DNA of 64,000 nt from Rossellomorea marisflavi (GCA_003667865.1 CP033051.1:3908001-3972000); one strand, 5' to 3'; shown: positions 34,623 to 44,418, counted from the first letter of the stretch. The notes: generated by a model not told the origin, from the sequence alone. Program-made: numbers and translations.

Positions 34623-35690
34623 TTAACTCATCTTCGAAAGCACTTCGTACATGTCCCCAATTGTATAGGACTTGTGACCTTTTTCCATATTCTTAACGAT
34701 TGTAGGACCTTCATTTCTTAACGCTTTGATATGTTCTAAAAATGTCTCTGGTGTTAAGTCTTCTTCTTCAAGCTTCATTGCAAAGCCTTGTTTTACAAAT
34801 GAATTTGCATTTTGGATTTGATCTCCCCTACTAGCCTGGCGAGATAGTGGGATTAATAGCATCGGCTTTTTCAATGCTAAAAACTCAAAAATGGAATTTG
34901 AGCCAGCTCTTGAAATTACATAATCCGTCATTTCCATATAATGAGGAAGCTCTCCCTTAATAAATTCATATTGTTTATACCCTTTTTGCTGCAGCGACTC
35001 CTCTACATTCCCCTTCCCACAAATATGAACGATTTGGAAGTCGTTTAAAAGAATGTCTAAGTTTTCTCTTACTGCTTCATTTATTTTACGAGCCCCAAGA
35101 CTTCCTCCCATAATCATAAGAATAGGACGTTGGTCAAAAAACGCAGTTAACCTTTTCCCTTCTTTTTCACTGCCTGTAAATAATTCCTCACGTATAATGG
35201 CTCCAGCACATAAGGCTTTATCCTTTGGCATAGACTCTAACGTTTCCGGGAAGGTTGTGAAAATTTTCGTAGCAAATGGCATCGCAAGTTTATTCGCAAG
35301 TCCTGGGGTTAAATCAGACTCATGAATTGCTACAGGAACACCTGCCAGTTTCGCAGCCATTACAACAGGAACAGAAACAAATCCACCTTTTGAAAAGATG
35401 ATATTTGGTTTGAATGTACGAATAATTTGAAGTGCTTCGAGCACTCCCTTCATAACTCGAAACGGATCTGAGAAGTTTTTCCACGAAAAATAACGTCGTA
35501 GCTTCCCACTAGATATTCCATGGAACGGTATATGTGGGAACTGATCACCGATCATCTCTGCTTCTATCCCATCTTTTGAGCCGATATAACATATATCCCA
35601 GCCTTGTTTTTCAAAATAAGGAATTAATGCAGTGTTCACTGTTACATGTCCAGCCGAACCACCGCCAGTAAATAATATTTTCTTACTCAT
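34623..35690 (-). CDS. MurG-like UDP-GlcNAc transferase paralogue
   Basis: 355 residues of GT family 28. GGGSAGHVTVNTALI at the N-terminus, FSKGGFVSVPVVMAA, HESDLTPGLANKLA, MGGSLGA and SRAGSNSIFEFLALKKPMLLIPL in the donor-binding half match MurG, which adds GlcNAc to lipid I. It is not in a division and cell wall cluster, and some Bacillus carry a second MurG-like copy besides the essential one. It lies 111 bases behind the carotenoid desaturase on the same strand, so either a second MurG or a glycolipid or pigment glycosyltransferase is possible. Confidence 0.85.
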   Translation of the reverse strand: MSKKILFTGGGSAGHVTVNTALIPYFEKQGWDICYIGSKDGIEAEMIGDQFPHIPFHGISSGKLRRYFSWKNFSDPFRVMKGVLEALQIIRTFKPNIIFSKGGFVSVPVVMAAKLAGVPVAIHESDLTPGLANKLAMPFATKIFTTFPETLESMPKDKALCAGAIIREELFTGSEKEGKRLTAFFDQRPILMIMGGSLGARKINEAVRENLDILLNDFQIVHICGKGNVEESLQQKGYKQYEFIKGELPHYMEMTDYVISRAGSNSIFEFLALKKPMLLIPLSRQASRGDQIQNANSFVKQGFAMKLEEEDLTPETFLEHIKALRNEGPTIVKNMEKGHKSYTIGDMYEVLSKMS

Positions 35691-35801
35691 TATGGTAACT
35701 CCAATCTGTTTTTCTTCATCTCATTCACCATTATACACCTGATAGGCTAGGACAATTAATAAAAAACGAAATTTATATCGGTTGTAGCTTCTATTCTTTC
35801 C

Positions 35802-37259
35802 TCATTTCTCTGAGATAAAGTTTGCTATATTCAATCCACTAATCGTAACCATTGGAGATCCACCACCAGGATGTGTTGTACCACCCACATAGTATAATCC
35901 TTTAATATCCTTACTTACGTTGGAGGGTCTTAGGAAGGCATCTTTCATACTATGAGAGGCAATTCCATATAACGAGCCTTTATATGCTGAAAATCTTTTC
36001 TTAATACTATTGGGTGTAAACACTTTCTCAACCTCTAGATTTTCTCGAATCGGGATTCCACGCTGTTCAAGTTTGCTATATATGTTCTTTTTATAAGCGT
36101 GCATCGTACTTTTATCTATGTCAATCGCAGGAGCATTTACTAAAATAAATAGGTTGCTTCCTTTTGTTACATTAGGATCCGAATAAGCTGAATGACTGAT
36201 GTAAATAGTCGGATCTACAGGAAGTCTCTGATGTTTAAAAATATCTACAAACTCTTCCCGATAATCATTTGGAAAAAATACTTGGTGATGATGAATCGTG
36301 TCTAGTCGATTTTTTAGACCTGCTAGAATCACGAAGGCTGACACAGAAGGCTTATACTGATCAAGCTTGTTATTTGTATGTGATTGCCGAACCTCTTCTT
36401 CTAAAAGATCTCTTGTAGCAGTAATAAAATCTCCATTGACAATCACAGAATCTGCGTAATAGTAGGTTCCGTCCTCAAGAACGACACCTGCAACCTTTTG
36501 TTGCTCTATTTGTATCCTAGAGACACGTGTAGAGTAATCAATTTGACCGCCATTCTCCACAAAATATTTTGCAAAGCCTTCTGCAATTTTTGTGTTACCA
36601 CCCTTTACATAGTAAACACCATCGTTCATTTCAAGATGGCCAATAAGAGCAAACGTCGCAGGACACGCGAAAGGTGATGAGCCAATATAGGTTGCATAAC
36701 GATTGAATACATTCAATATGTTAGGGTTCTGAAAGTAACGGCGATGAAAATGATCCAACTTTTCAAATGGTCTTACGCTCATAAAAGCTTTTGATAGTGA
36801 AGGAGAAAGATAGTCTACCCACGAATCAAAAACACGATAGAAGAAACCTTTCTCAGCTAGCTCATACAATCTTCGTACCTCAGATAAATAGCTTTCATAT
36901 TGCTTCGCAGCGAAAGGGTCTAACCTTTGAAACTGCTCAATCATTTCTTCAGAATGAATGGATTGAAATAAGACTTCTCCGTTTGAGAATATATTTTTTG
37001 TATGTTTTTCAAGTTTAATAAATTGAAAATACTCGTCTGGATTACCGCCTGCATTACGAATGACTCTTTGGAAGATTTGAGGCATAGTAATCGTATTAGG
37101 TCCAAAATCAAAATGGTATTCATCTAAATCAACACCCATCATTTTCCCTCCTGGGTGGGCGTTTTGCTCAATAATCCTTACATTAAACCCTTTACTTTGT
37201 AATGAAATTCCCGCTGCTAATCCACCTAGTCCTGCTCCAATAATGATGATATCTTTCAT
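35802..37259 (-). CDS. carotenoid desaturase/oxygenase (CrtN/CrtP/CrtD type)
   Basis: 485 residues from the ATG at 37259, which overlaps the glycosyltransferase stop as ATGA. IIIIGAGLGGLAAGISL and EQNAHPGGKM form the FAD site; DFGPNTITMP is typical of carotenoid desaturases; the C-terminal GGTTHPGGGSPMVTISG is the second FAD block. With a CruF-type hydratase nearby, a C-3',4' desaturase (CrtD role) or a CrtN-family step is the most likely. Precise substrate unknown. Confidence 0.88.
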   Translation of the reverse strand: MKDIIIIGAGLGGLAAGISLQSKGFNVRIIEQNAHPGGKMMGVDLDEYHFDFGPNTITMPQIFQRVIRNAGGNPDEYFQFIKLEKHTKNIFSNGEVLFQSIHSEEMIEQFQRLDPFAAKQYESYLSEVRRLYELAEKGFFYRVFDSWVDYLSPSLSKAFMSVRPFEKLDHFHRRYFQNPNILNVFNRYATYIGSSPFACPATFALIGHLEMNDGVYYVKGGNTKIAEGFAKYFVENGGQIDYSTRVSRIQIEQQKVAGVVLEDGTYYYADSVIVNGDFITATRDLLEEEVRQSHTNNKLDQYKPSVSAFVILAGLKNRLDTIHHHQVFFPNDYREEFVDIFKHQRLPVDPTIYISHSAYSDPNVTKGSNLFILVNAPAIDIDKSTMHAYKKNIYSKLEQRGIPIRENLEVEKVFTPNSIKKRFSAYKGSLYGIASHSMKDAFLRPSNVSKDIKGLYYVGGTTHPGGGSPMVTISGLNIANFISEK

Positions 37260-38353
37260 GAGTAAGTCCGACCTTTCCAACTGTATCCTTTTTTCCTAAT
37301 TGAACGAATCATGGATGTCCATACAAGGATAATGAGTGCAAGAGCTGATAGTGGCATTAATACGAAGTGAAACACACTTTGATGTGATGCTTTATCAATG
37401 ATAAATGTTTGAATAAAAACAAATAATAGTGGTAAAAGCATCAACCAATCTCCTGTTACCAAACCTGCGATAGCTAATGGAAGTGGTATAAAATAAAAAC
37501 AAAAATAAAAAGATGTTAGTAGCATCACTGCCAAAGGAGTTCTACCCAAACCGATGTAAATATTCTTTAAAAAACCCTCCCAAACATCCTTATTGGTTTC
37601 ATACATAGTACAAATGACGGTCTCAGTATTGTTGACTAATGTAACGTTAAAACCCGCCTTTTTCATTTCTCGTGCTAATTGAATATCCTCTACTAAGGAG
37701 CTCTTAACTTTTTCATGTCCTCCCATTGCTTCATAGGAGGAGCGTTTAAAGAATAAAAAAGCCCCATGTGCCGCTGTGAATGCCGGCCACCTAGTTAAAT
37801 TTGAGATAGCTATTGGTAAATGAAAATAAACAAAGAAATGTTGTAATGGGACCAACAACCTACCTAGAAAAGGGTGTATAGGAAATCTTGGAAATCCGGT
37901 AATCAATCCACTTTTATGTTTCTTGACTCGATATAAGCATTTCTCGATAATACGTGAATGAACCGTTACATCAGCATCTAGAAATAAAAAATAATCTCCC
38001 TTTGCATAGCGACTGAGTTGACTACATGCATGAACTTTTCCAACCCACCCCTCTGGAAGTTCCTTTCCATTATAAACACGAAACCTATGATCGCCATTAA
38101 TTTCCTCAGACAGTTTCTTTTCCGTTCGGTCAGTTGATCCATCATTTAATATTAGAAATTCACTATTCGAATAGTGTAGTTCTTTTAAAGATTTGATAAG
38201 GTTTTTTACATTGTTCTCTTCATTTCTCATAGGAACTAATATGGAGACAAGACCACAATCCTCTCCTTCTTCTTTCTTAAGAGAAGGTAAAAATATAAGG
38301 TTCAGTACGGTCCATAATACAAACAGTAATAATAGGGATATATAGATAATCAT
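37256..38353 (-). CDS. family 2 glycosyltransferase (CrtQ-like)
   Basis: 365 residues. An N-terminal membrane segment, then the GT2 domain: VPMRNEENN, LILNDGSTDRT, FLFLDADV (metal DxD) and SLVEDIQLAREMKKAGF; two or three C-terminal membrane segments. This build equals CrtQ of staphyloxanthin synthesis, which glucosylates a carotenoid acid. GGGGGG before the ATG. Couples to the desaturase downstream. Confidence 0.88.
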   Translation of the reverse strand: MIIYISLLLLFVLWTVLNLIFLPSLKKEEGEDCGLVSILVPMRNEENNVKNLIKSLKELHYSNSEFLILNDGSTDRTEKKLSEEINGDHRFRVYNGKELPEGWVGKVHACSQLSRYAKGDYFLFLDADVTVHSRIIEKCLYRVKKHKSGLITGFPRFPIHPFLGRLLVPLQHFFVYFHLPIAISNLTRWPAFTAAHGAFLFFKRSSYEAMGGHEKVKSSLVEDIQLAREMKKAGFNVTLVNNTETVICTMYETNKDVWEGFLKNIYIGLGRTPLAVMLLTSFYFCFYFIPLPLAIAGLVTGDWLMLLPLLFVFIQTFIIDKASHQSVFHFVLMPLSALALIILVWTSMIRSIRKKGYSWKGRTYS

Positions 38354-38368
38354 GATTTCCCCCCATAC

Positions 38369-39079
38369 TTAAAGGTTATTCCTCTTAAACCAGTCACGAA
38401 CTGGTGGAATTCCTTTTTCTATTTGAATAAATGTATTCACTCTTTCTTCAATAATGTCTTCCTTTAGTAAGTCTAACTCCTTCTCCATTATCCATTCTAG
38501 CATTTGTGTTATTTGATTTTTGCTTTTGTCTTGGAGCATGGACAAACGAATAGAGTCTGAAATCCGTATAAAGAGCTCAGGCTTTTCACTATGACGGAAC
38601 GTGTAATAAAAAAGCACAGGAGAAACTGTTACGTTTTCAACTTTTTGAATTAAGAAGCTTGGACCCGACATAAATTGAAAGGGTCGTTTCTCTAGATGCT
38701 CTTCTTTTCCTTGAGGAAAAATCCAAACCGATTTCTTTTCATGTAATACATGTTCCGCAAACCGCAATGAACGTATTAAGTCCTTTGGAGAATTCGGATT
38801 GACAGAGAATGCCCCTATTTTACGAAAAAAGGGATATTCCTCCATGCCTTGTTGACTCATCATCGCATAGCTGTCTTCCTTAATTACTCTATAATTCAAG
38901 TAAAAGACAATTAGACCGTCCCACCAACTAGAATGATTAACTAATAGAAGATGGCTTCCTTTTTTCTGTTCATTTCTATTATCATCTAACCATACACAAT
39001 GAAACTTCGTTTTTAATTGAAATGAAATATAATGGTAGAGGATTTTTTCAAAATACCTATTCTTTTTCGGTAAAATCAT
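38369..39079 (-). CDS. PlsC-type acyltransferase (CrtO-like)
   Basis: 236 residues. NHSSWWDG supplies the HX4D motif of 1-acylglycerol-phosphate acyltransferases, and FPQGKEE the second motif. Reading overlaps the hydratase gene by 23 bases, with GGAGGAACAG before the ATG. In this setting it probably puts a fatty acyl chain on the sugar of a glycosyl-carotenoid, as inferred from its neighbours. Confidence 0.85.
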   Translation of the reverse strand: MILPKKNRYFEKILYHYISFQLKTKFHCVWLDDNRNEQKKGSHLLLVNHSSWWDGLIVFYLNYRVIKEDSYAMMSQQGMEEYPFFRKIGAFSVNPNSPKDLIRSLRFAEHVLHEKKSVWIFPQGKEEHLEKRPFQFMSGPSFLIQKVENVTVSPVLFYYTFRHSEKPELFIRISDSIRLSMLQDKSKNQITQMLEWIMEKELDLLKEDIIEERVNTFIQIEKGIPPVRDWFKRNNL

Positions 39080-39848
39080 ACCTGTTCCTCCAGTAGTATG
39101 AATATCCTGCTATCGCTACAAAAAACGCTAGCGTTACGAACACGGCTAGATACAGCTGTTCGAATAATGCAGTTGCTATAAACATCGTTAATACAAGTAC
39201 ATATAAAAGTCTCATTTTTTTCGACCATGGCTCAAATTCTTGAAATTTCTTACTTGTTGCTACAAGATACAGTACCATTTGTATTGTACAGGATACCATG
39301 AACCAACCTAGAAAGTTTTGATTTGGTATATCATAATAGAATCCAGGTTGATCCCAAATCCAATATTGTTTCGCTTTAAAGGCAACAGGATCAATAATTA
39401 AATCCATGGCAACCGCCAATAGTGAAGTTAACACAACATAACAGAATCCTTTTGTTAAAGACCTCTTCTTTTCTAAAAGATGAATAAAGAATGCCATACT
39501 AGTGAAGATCACCAATAACCATGCAAATCCGATTGTAATAGGCACCCCAAACAGTTGAATGCCGAAATCTTTCTCATAATGATACTCACCAAATATAAGT
39601 CCATAATGAACTCCTAGAGATTCAGCACTAATTGTTGCCAATATAATAATGATAGAGAATAGTAGGCCACGTTGATTTCCAAAAACCTTCATGCTAAATA
39701 TGGCAGCAAGAATACCAGCTAAATATAAGAAGACTGCATTTGCCCAAAGCAGGCTAGACGGTAGCCAGTCCAATGACACAAGAATGATTCCTATCGCATA
39801 CCAGACTAGAAATATCCGCCAAATTCCTAATTCTATTTTTTGTTTCAA
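39057..39848 (-). CDS. cruF: CruF-type carotenoid hydratase
   Basis: 263 residues from a TTG at 39848, behind GGAGTGAAGG; the in-frame GTG at 39860 overlaps that site. Seven or eight membrane segments. AESLGVHYGLIFGEYHY and MDLIIDPVAFKAKQYWIWD are the conserved blocks of the CruF/DUF422 family, 1',2'-hydratases of linear carotenoids. First gene of a five-gene minus-strand run; no phytoene or dehydrosqualene synthase is in the window. Confidence 0.88.
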   Translation of the reverse strand: MKQKIELGIWRIFLVWYAIGIILVSLDWLPSSLLWANAVFLYLAGILAAIFSMKVFGNQRGLLFSIIIILATISAESLGVHYGLIFGEYHYEKDFGIQLFGVPITIGFAWLLVIFTSMAFFIHLLEKKRSLTKGFCYVVLTSLLAVAMDLIIDPVAFKAKQYWIWDQPGFYYDIPNQNFLGWFMVSCTIQMVLYLVATSKKFQEFEPWSKKMRLLYVLVLTMFIATALFEQLYLAVFVTLAFFVAIAGYSYYWRNRYDFTEKE

Positions 39849-40025
39849 AGATACCTTCACTCCTTTTCAATAGCTACATTATAAATAACTTTAGAAGCGA
39901 TCACATTTTAAAACTCTCTTTACAGTAGAATATATATTTTTATGATATAATTCCTAGGTTGATAACTAGCATGGTCATAACATCGTTTGTTCTGTCACTA
40001 CCATATCACCATAAGGAGATTACTT

Positions 40026-41378
40026 ATGTATCAAACACATACAAAACAGGAAAAATGGAGGCAATTTATAGCAATCCTGATTCCTATACTTATTACACAG
40101 CTTGGCATGTTTTCTATAAGCTTTTTTGATACGATGATGTCTGGTCGTTATTCACCTAATGATTTGGCTGGGGTCGCGATTGGTTCTTCCCTCTGGGTTC
40201 CAGTGTTCACAGGGTTAAGTGGGATTTTATTAGCTGTAACCCCCATCGTAGCTCAGCTGATTGGTGGTAACAACAGAAAGGATGTTCCTTTTTCTGTCGT
40301 CCAAGGCATATACGCTGCTATCGTCCTTGCAATTGTTGTGATCAGTATCGGTAGCCTTGTACTTAATCCTATTTTAAATGGAATGAATCTTGAACCAGAA
40401 GTTCGAGAAATTGCGTATCAATATCTAGTAGCTCTTTCCTTGGGAATGATTCCTTTATTTATTTATAATGTTCTTCGATCCTTTATTGATGCTCTTGGTA
40501 AAACAAGAGTTACCATGTTTATTACTTTACTAACACTTCCGATTAATGTTGTTTTTAACTACCTATTTATTTTTGGTAAGTTTGGTTTTCCTGAATTAGG
40601 TGGGATTGGAGCTGGGTATGCTTCAGCGATTACATACTGGCTCATTACGTTCATTGCATTTGGGGTTATTCATAAAGTAGAACCGTTTAAAGACTTTTCT
40701 GTTTTCCGGAAGCTCTATAAGGTATCCCTATCAAGCTGGAAGGAGCTCTTTAAGATCGGTATTCCGATTGGCCTTTCTATCTTCTTTGAGGTTAGTATCT
40801 TTTCTGCAGTTACGTTATTAATGAGTCAGTATTCAACAGAAATTATTGCTGCTCATCAGGCTGCCATTAACTTTGCTTCATTCTTGTACATGATACCGTT
40901 AAGTATTTCAATGGCATTAACGATTGTTGTTGGATTTGAGGTGGGAGCAAAACGACTACAGGATGCAAAGCAATATAGTTGGATGGGTGTAAGTACTGCA
41001 GTAGTTCTAGCGGTAATTTATGGGGTCATTTTATTTGCCTTCCGAAATGAGGTTGGAATTTTGTATACCGATGATCCCCAGGTTCTTCAGCTCATCGGGC
41101 ATTTTCTATTATATGCTGTATTCTTTCAGCTGTCAGATGCTATTCAGGCACCTGTTCAAGGAGCTCTTCGTGGATACAAGGACGTTAATGTTACGTTTAT
41201 TATGGCAATGATCTCTTATTGGGTCATAGGTCTTCCACTAGGTTACGTACTAGCGAACTTCACAGAACTCGGTCCTTACGGCTACTGGGTTGGCTTAATA
41301 TCTGGTTTAACAACAGGAGCACTAACACTATCTGGCCGCTTACTTAAAATTGAAAAAAAATTTCAAAAGCAGCATTAA
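40026..41378 (+). CDS. MATE-family efflux transporter
   Basis: 450 residues from the ATG at 40026, behind AAGGAGATTACTT; the frame is open from 39987 without a site. Twelve membrane segments in two pseudo-repeats. IPILITQLGMFSISFFDTMMSG starts the family, and PVQGALRGYKDV and LGKTRVTMFITLLTLPINVVFNY are NorM-like. Na+/H+-driven drug export is expected. Divergent from the carotenoid run. Confidence 0.93.
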   Translation: MYQTHTKQEKWRQFIAILIPILITQLGMFSISFFDTMMSGRYSPNDLAGVAIGSSLWVPVFTGLSGILLAVTPIVAQLIGGNNRKDVPFSVVQGIYAAIVLAIVVISIGSLVLNPILNGMNLEPEVREIAYQYLVALSLGMIPLFIYNVLRSFIDALGKTRVTMFITLLTLPINVVFNYLFIFGKFGFPELGGIGAGYASAITYWLITFIAFGVIHKVEPFKDFSVFRKLYKVSLSSWKELFKIGIPIGLSIFFEVSIFSAVTLLMSQYSTEIIAAHQAAINFASFLYMIPLSISMALTIVVGFEVGAKRLQDAKQYSWMGVSTAVVLAVIYGVILFAFRNEVGILYTDDPQVLQLIGHFLLYAVFFQLSDAIQAPVQGALRGYKDVNVTFIMAMISYWVIGLPLGYVLANFTELGPYGYWVGLISGLTTGALTLSGRLLKIEKKFQKQH

Positions 41379-41379
41379 A

Positions 41380-41428
41380 AAATAGAGGGACGGACCTTGC
41401 CTTTTACTGCAGGTCCGTCCCTCTATTT
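41380..41428. terminator. bidirectional GGGACGGACC-type terminator
   Basis: AAATAGAGGGACGGACCT and AGGTCCGTCCCTCTATTT form a perfect 18-bp helix. It touches the stop codons of both convergent genes. Same core as at 26561. Confidence 0.93.
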
Positions 41429-41950
41429 CTAGTGCAATATCTTATCATATACAAAAAACGGTTCTTCTTTACCAAGGTACCCTTCCTCAGGAGGAATGAC
41501 TCCAACTTCTTTATAGCCATTTTTCGTAAACATACTTTGTGCCTTTTTATTTAATGAATATGTATCTGTTTTTAAATAGTTTATCCCATCTTGTTTTGCT
41601 ACTTCTTCAGCATATTGCAGTAACTTAGATGCAACACCTTGTCCTCTTGTTTGAACATCAACTGCAATTCGATGAATATAATAGGCAGAATCCTCTTTAC
41701 GCCATGGAATGGTTTGGTATTGCTTTGGACCCTCTTCTTCCACTGTTACCGTACCAACTGGCTTGTCTTTTTCATTAACGGCTACATAAAGCTTTCCACG
41801 GTTAATATCCTTCAAGAAATTCTCTTCCTTTGGATAGTCCTCGGTCCATTGATCATTATGATTTCGCTCCATAATCTCAACAGTATCCTGAATAATATTC
41901 ATAATATATGGTACATCCTGTGGAGTTCCTTTACGAAATGAAATTTCCAT
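41429..41950 (-). CDS. GNAT-family N-acetyltransferase
   Basis: 173 residues. IAVDVQTRGQGVASKLLQYAEE is the acetyl-CoA loop and NKKAQSMFTKNGYKEVG the end of the fold. PVGTVTVEEEGP and the WRKEDSAYYIHRIAV strand place it in the general RimI-like group. AGGAGGCTGCA precedes the ATG. Substrate unknown. Confidence 0.88.
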   Translation of the reverse strand: MEISFRKGTPQDVPYIMNIIQDTVEIMERNHNDQWTEDYPKEENFLKDINRGKLYVAVNEKDKPVGTVTVEEEGPKQYQTIPWRKEDSAYYIHRIAVDVQTRGQGVASKLLQYAEEVAKQDGINYLKTDTYSLNKKAQSMFTKNGYKEVGVIPPEEGYLGKEEPFFVYDKILH

Positions 41951-42046
41951 TGCAGCCTCCTATTAGAAAACAGTTTGATTTCAACCAATAGGGTCTCTCT
42001 ATTTGTGCTAGAATATGCATTTCTCTATTACATTGAAAGAGTCCTG

Positions 42047-42328
42047 TTAATTCGTTCGAAAATCTGTCATTACTTGAACATGCAATTGAATTAAGTCCAT
42101 TTTATCTTCTATATCTAGGGAAGAGTCGGTTATTCTTTTAATCGCTAAATAAAACTTTTCTTCTTTAGATTTTCTCACCCGAGGATGACTATACTCATCA
42201 AGTAATTCACGATGAATTGCTTGATTAAGTATTGTTTTTGGTTCGTGTTCATCCATTAATTGAAGCGAACGATTATTCCAGAGTGCACGATAGGAATCCA
42301 ATAATTTACTATAATGAATCTCTTTCAA
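42047..42328 (-). CDS. hypothetical protein, about 93 residues
   Basis: The frame is open from 42367, but the best site, AAAGGATG, serves the TTG at 42328, giving a product that begins MKEIHYSKLLDSYRALWNN. Charged, mostly helical, no membrane segment, Cys or known motif. Divergent from the zinc-ribbon gene. Not recognised. Confidence 0.55.
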   Translation of the reverse strand: MKEIHYSKLLDSYRALWNNRSLQLMDEHEPKTILNQAIHRELLDEYSHPRVRKSKEEKFYLAIKRITDSSLDIEDKMDLIQLHVQVMTDFRTN

Positions 42329-42430
42329 CTGACATACATCCTTTACATAAAAAAGTGAATAAAACAAAATACTAGTAAAAAAGCTCTTCTAAACAACAGA
42401 GCGAATCATAAATATTAAGGGTGATATGAC

Positions 42431-42673
42431 ATGGCAGAAGCACCATATTGTTGTCCAAATTGTAAGACAAACCGCTCACGCTTCAACATTATACAGCAGG
42501 TTTCACAAAGTGTGAAATTAGATCCTAAAACAGGAGATGTTGTACAGCAATATGAAAGTGGTCATTTAGATCCCTTTCATTTGGATTACAAAGGTCCAGA
42601 CTACAAGGTACAATGTGCATCTTGTGGGCTTGTTGAAGATGAAAGAATGTTTGTGAAATTTGGAGAAAAATAA
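42431..42673 (+). CDS. small zinc-ribbon protein
   Basis: 80 residues. Two Cys pairs, CCPNC near residue 8 and CASCG near 62, make a zinc ribbon; between them is a stretch rich in Gln, Asp and Tyr. AAGGGTGATATGAC precedes the ATG. Role unknown; a terminator follows immediately. Confidence 0.75.
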   Translation: MAEAPYCCPNCKTNRSRFNIIQQVSQSVKLDPKTGDVVQQYESGHLDPFHLDYKGPDYKVQCASCGLVEDERMFVKFGEK

Positions 42674-42675
42674 TA

Positions 42676-42725
42676 AAAAGCTGACTCTTAAAGACCGATT
42701 GAAAAGGTCCTATGAGTCAGCTTTT
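42676..42725. terminator. intrinsic terminator
   Basis: AAAAGCTGACTC pairs with GAGTCAGCTTTT, enclosing a smaller AGACC/GGTCC hairpin. Confidence 0.8.
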
Positions 42726-42757
42726 TAATGTGCTTTATATTCTAATTAGATTAGAAA

Positions 42758-44374
42758 CTAATTCCCTTGTGGTGAACTTTCTTCCGTTACAGACTCATCC
42801 TTATTGGACTGACGAAGAGGAATCTCTTTCAAGAAGAAAGTTAGAACAAATCCAGTAAATAAAACAATAGCACCGATAAAGAATACATTTGTTAACGCAT
42901 AGCTTAGCGCTTCTCTAACCATAGCAATAATTTGAGAAAACATCCCTTGAAGCTCAGCTGGCAATGCATTTTGAACCTCTGCTAATTTCTCTGTGTTCAT
43001 AATGTTTTGTGGGTTCTGCAGCATTTCAAACGCCTGTGCTACCTCTGGATTTGCTGTAGCTTGAGCTAGCTTCGAATCGTCCACAGCAGCAAATTGCTCT
43101 TCCATTTTAGAGGTCATTGCAGAGTTCATAACTGTTCCCATTATAGCAACTCCAACGGTTCCCCCAATTTGACGGAACAGCTGTGTTGCTGCCGTTGCTA
43201 CTCCTAGGAATTTGTGCTGAACCGCATTTTGAACCGTCAAAGTAAATACAGGGAAGCTTAGTCCTAATCCTAAACCGACAATAATCATGTTTATTACTGC
43301 CATAAAATTCGTTGTTTCAGGGCTCATATTCGAAAGGGATACCATACCTGCACCCATTGTTAGTAAACCAACAATGGCATTGATTTTGTATTTACCTGTT
43401 TTCGTAATCAATTGTCCACCAATAGCACTTGCTGTTACCATACTTAATGTCATCGGCATCATAACAAATCCTGAAACCGTTGGCGAAGTACCGATTACAC
43501 CTTGAATAAAGAATGGCATATACATAATTGCCCCGAACATTCCCGCACCTAGTATAAATCCAATCACATTGGATAATGTGAAGATGCTACTTTTAAAGAG
43601 CTGTAAAGGAAGAACAGGGTTTTCTGCACGCTTCTCTACGATAATAAAAATGATTAAAGCAAGAATTGCTCCTGCAAATAAAGAAAGAATTGGTAGCGAT
43701 ACCCACTCAAATTGATTTCCGCCCCAAGTAAATGCCAATAATAGTGGCACGATTGTTAATGTGAGCATAATCGACCCTAAATAGTCTACCTTTTGTTTTT
43801 CAGTAGCCTTTTGCGAAGGAAATAGCTTTAAGATCATTAGAAAAGCTAGAACCCCAAAAGGAAGAAAAACCCAGAAAACCCAATGCCAATCAGCATTGTC
43901 AACAATCCAGCCACCAAGTGTTGGACCAAAGACACTAGCAAGACCGAACGTTGCGCCCATTAACCCCTGCCATCTACCTCGCTCTCTTGGAGAAAATAAA
44001 TCCCCTACTGCTGTAAATGAAGTTGACATAATCATACCGGCACCAAATCCTTGAATTCCACGGTACGCGATTAAGTGAAAAATAGTTTCAGAAAGACCAT
44101 TTAAAAATGACCCTAGAGTAAAAACACCAATTCCTAATAGGATAAATGGTTTTCTACCATACATATCTGAGAGTTTACCTACTAGTATTGCAGTTACAGA
44201 GCTTGTTAACATGAAAATTGTAAAGATCCAGCTATAGTATTCTATTCCACCGATTTCAGAAATAATGGTTGGAAGTGCTGTTCCAACGATTGTTTGGTTT
44301 AATGCTGCGAAGAGCATAGCTGACATAATCGCGAGCATGATCATGATTTTTTGCTTTTGTTCTAAGTGTTCCAT
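42758..44374 (-). CDS. DHA2-family multidrug MFS transporter
   Basis: 538 residues, 14 membrane segments, EmrB/QacA type. LVGKLSDMYGRKPFILLG is motif A; GFGAGMIMSTSFTAVGDLF and GLASVFGPTLGGWIVDNADWHWVFWV are the conserved segments 4 and 5. An amphipathic loop rich in Ala, Glu and Asn lies near residue 420-490. Its upstream region carries a TTAACTTT...AAAGTTAA palindrome, probably bound by the MarR regulator encoded 158 bases away on the same strand. Confidence 0.93.
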   Translation of the reverse strand: MEHLEQKQKIMIMLAIMSAMLFAALNQTIVGTALPTIISEIGGIEYYSWIFTIFMLTSSVTAILVGKLSDMYGRKPFILLGIGVFTLGSFLNGLSETIFHLIAYRGIQGFGAGMIMSTSFTAVGDLFSPRERGRWQGLMGATFGLASVFGPTLGGWIVDNADWHWVFWVFLPFGVLAFLMILKLFPSQKATEKQKVDYLGSIMLTLTIVPLLLAFTWGGNQFEWVSLPILSLFAGAILALIIFIIVEKRAENPVLPLQLFKSSIFTLSNVIGFILGAGMFGAIMYMPFFIQGVIGTSPTVSGFVMMPMTLSMVTASAIGGQLITKTGKYKINAIVGLLTMGAGMVSLSNMSPETTNFMAVINMIIVGLGLGLSFPVFTLTVQNAVQHKFLGVATAATQLFRQIGGTVGVAIMGTVMNSAMTSKMEEQFAAVDDSKLAQATANPEVAQAFEMLQNPQNIMNTEKLAEVQNALPAELQGMFSQIIAMVREALSYALTNVFFIGAIVLFTGFVLTFFLKEIPLRQSNKDESVTEESSPQGN

Positions 44375-44389
44375 TGTTTCCTCCTATGT

Positions 44390-44418
44390 TTAACTTTACG
44401 AATAGTTCACAAAGTTAA
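44390..44418. promoter_or_regulatory. probable MarR operator before the exporter
   Basis: TTAACTTT (44390-44397) and AAAGTTAA (44411-44418) are inverted around 13 bases, 16 bases upstream of the exporter ATG. A related palindrome stands before the marR-type gene. Confidence 0.5.
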
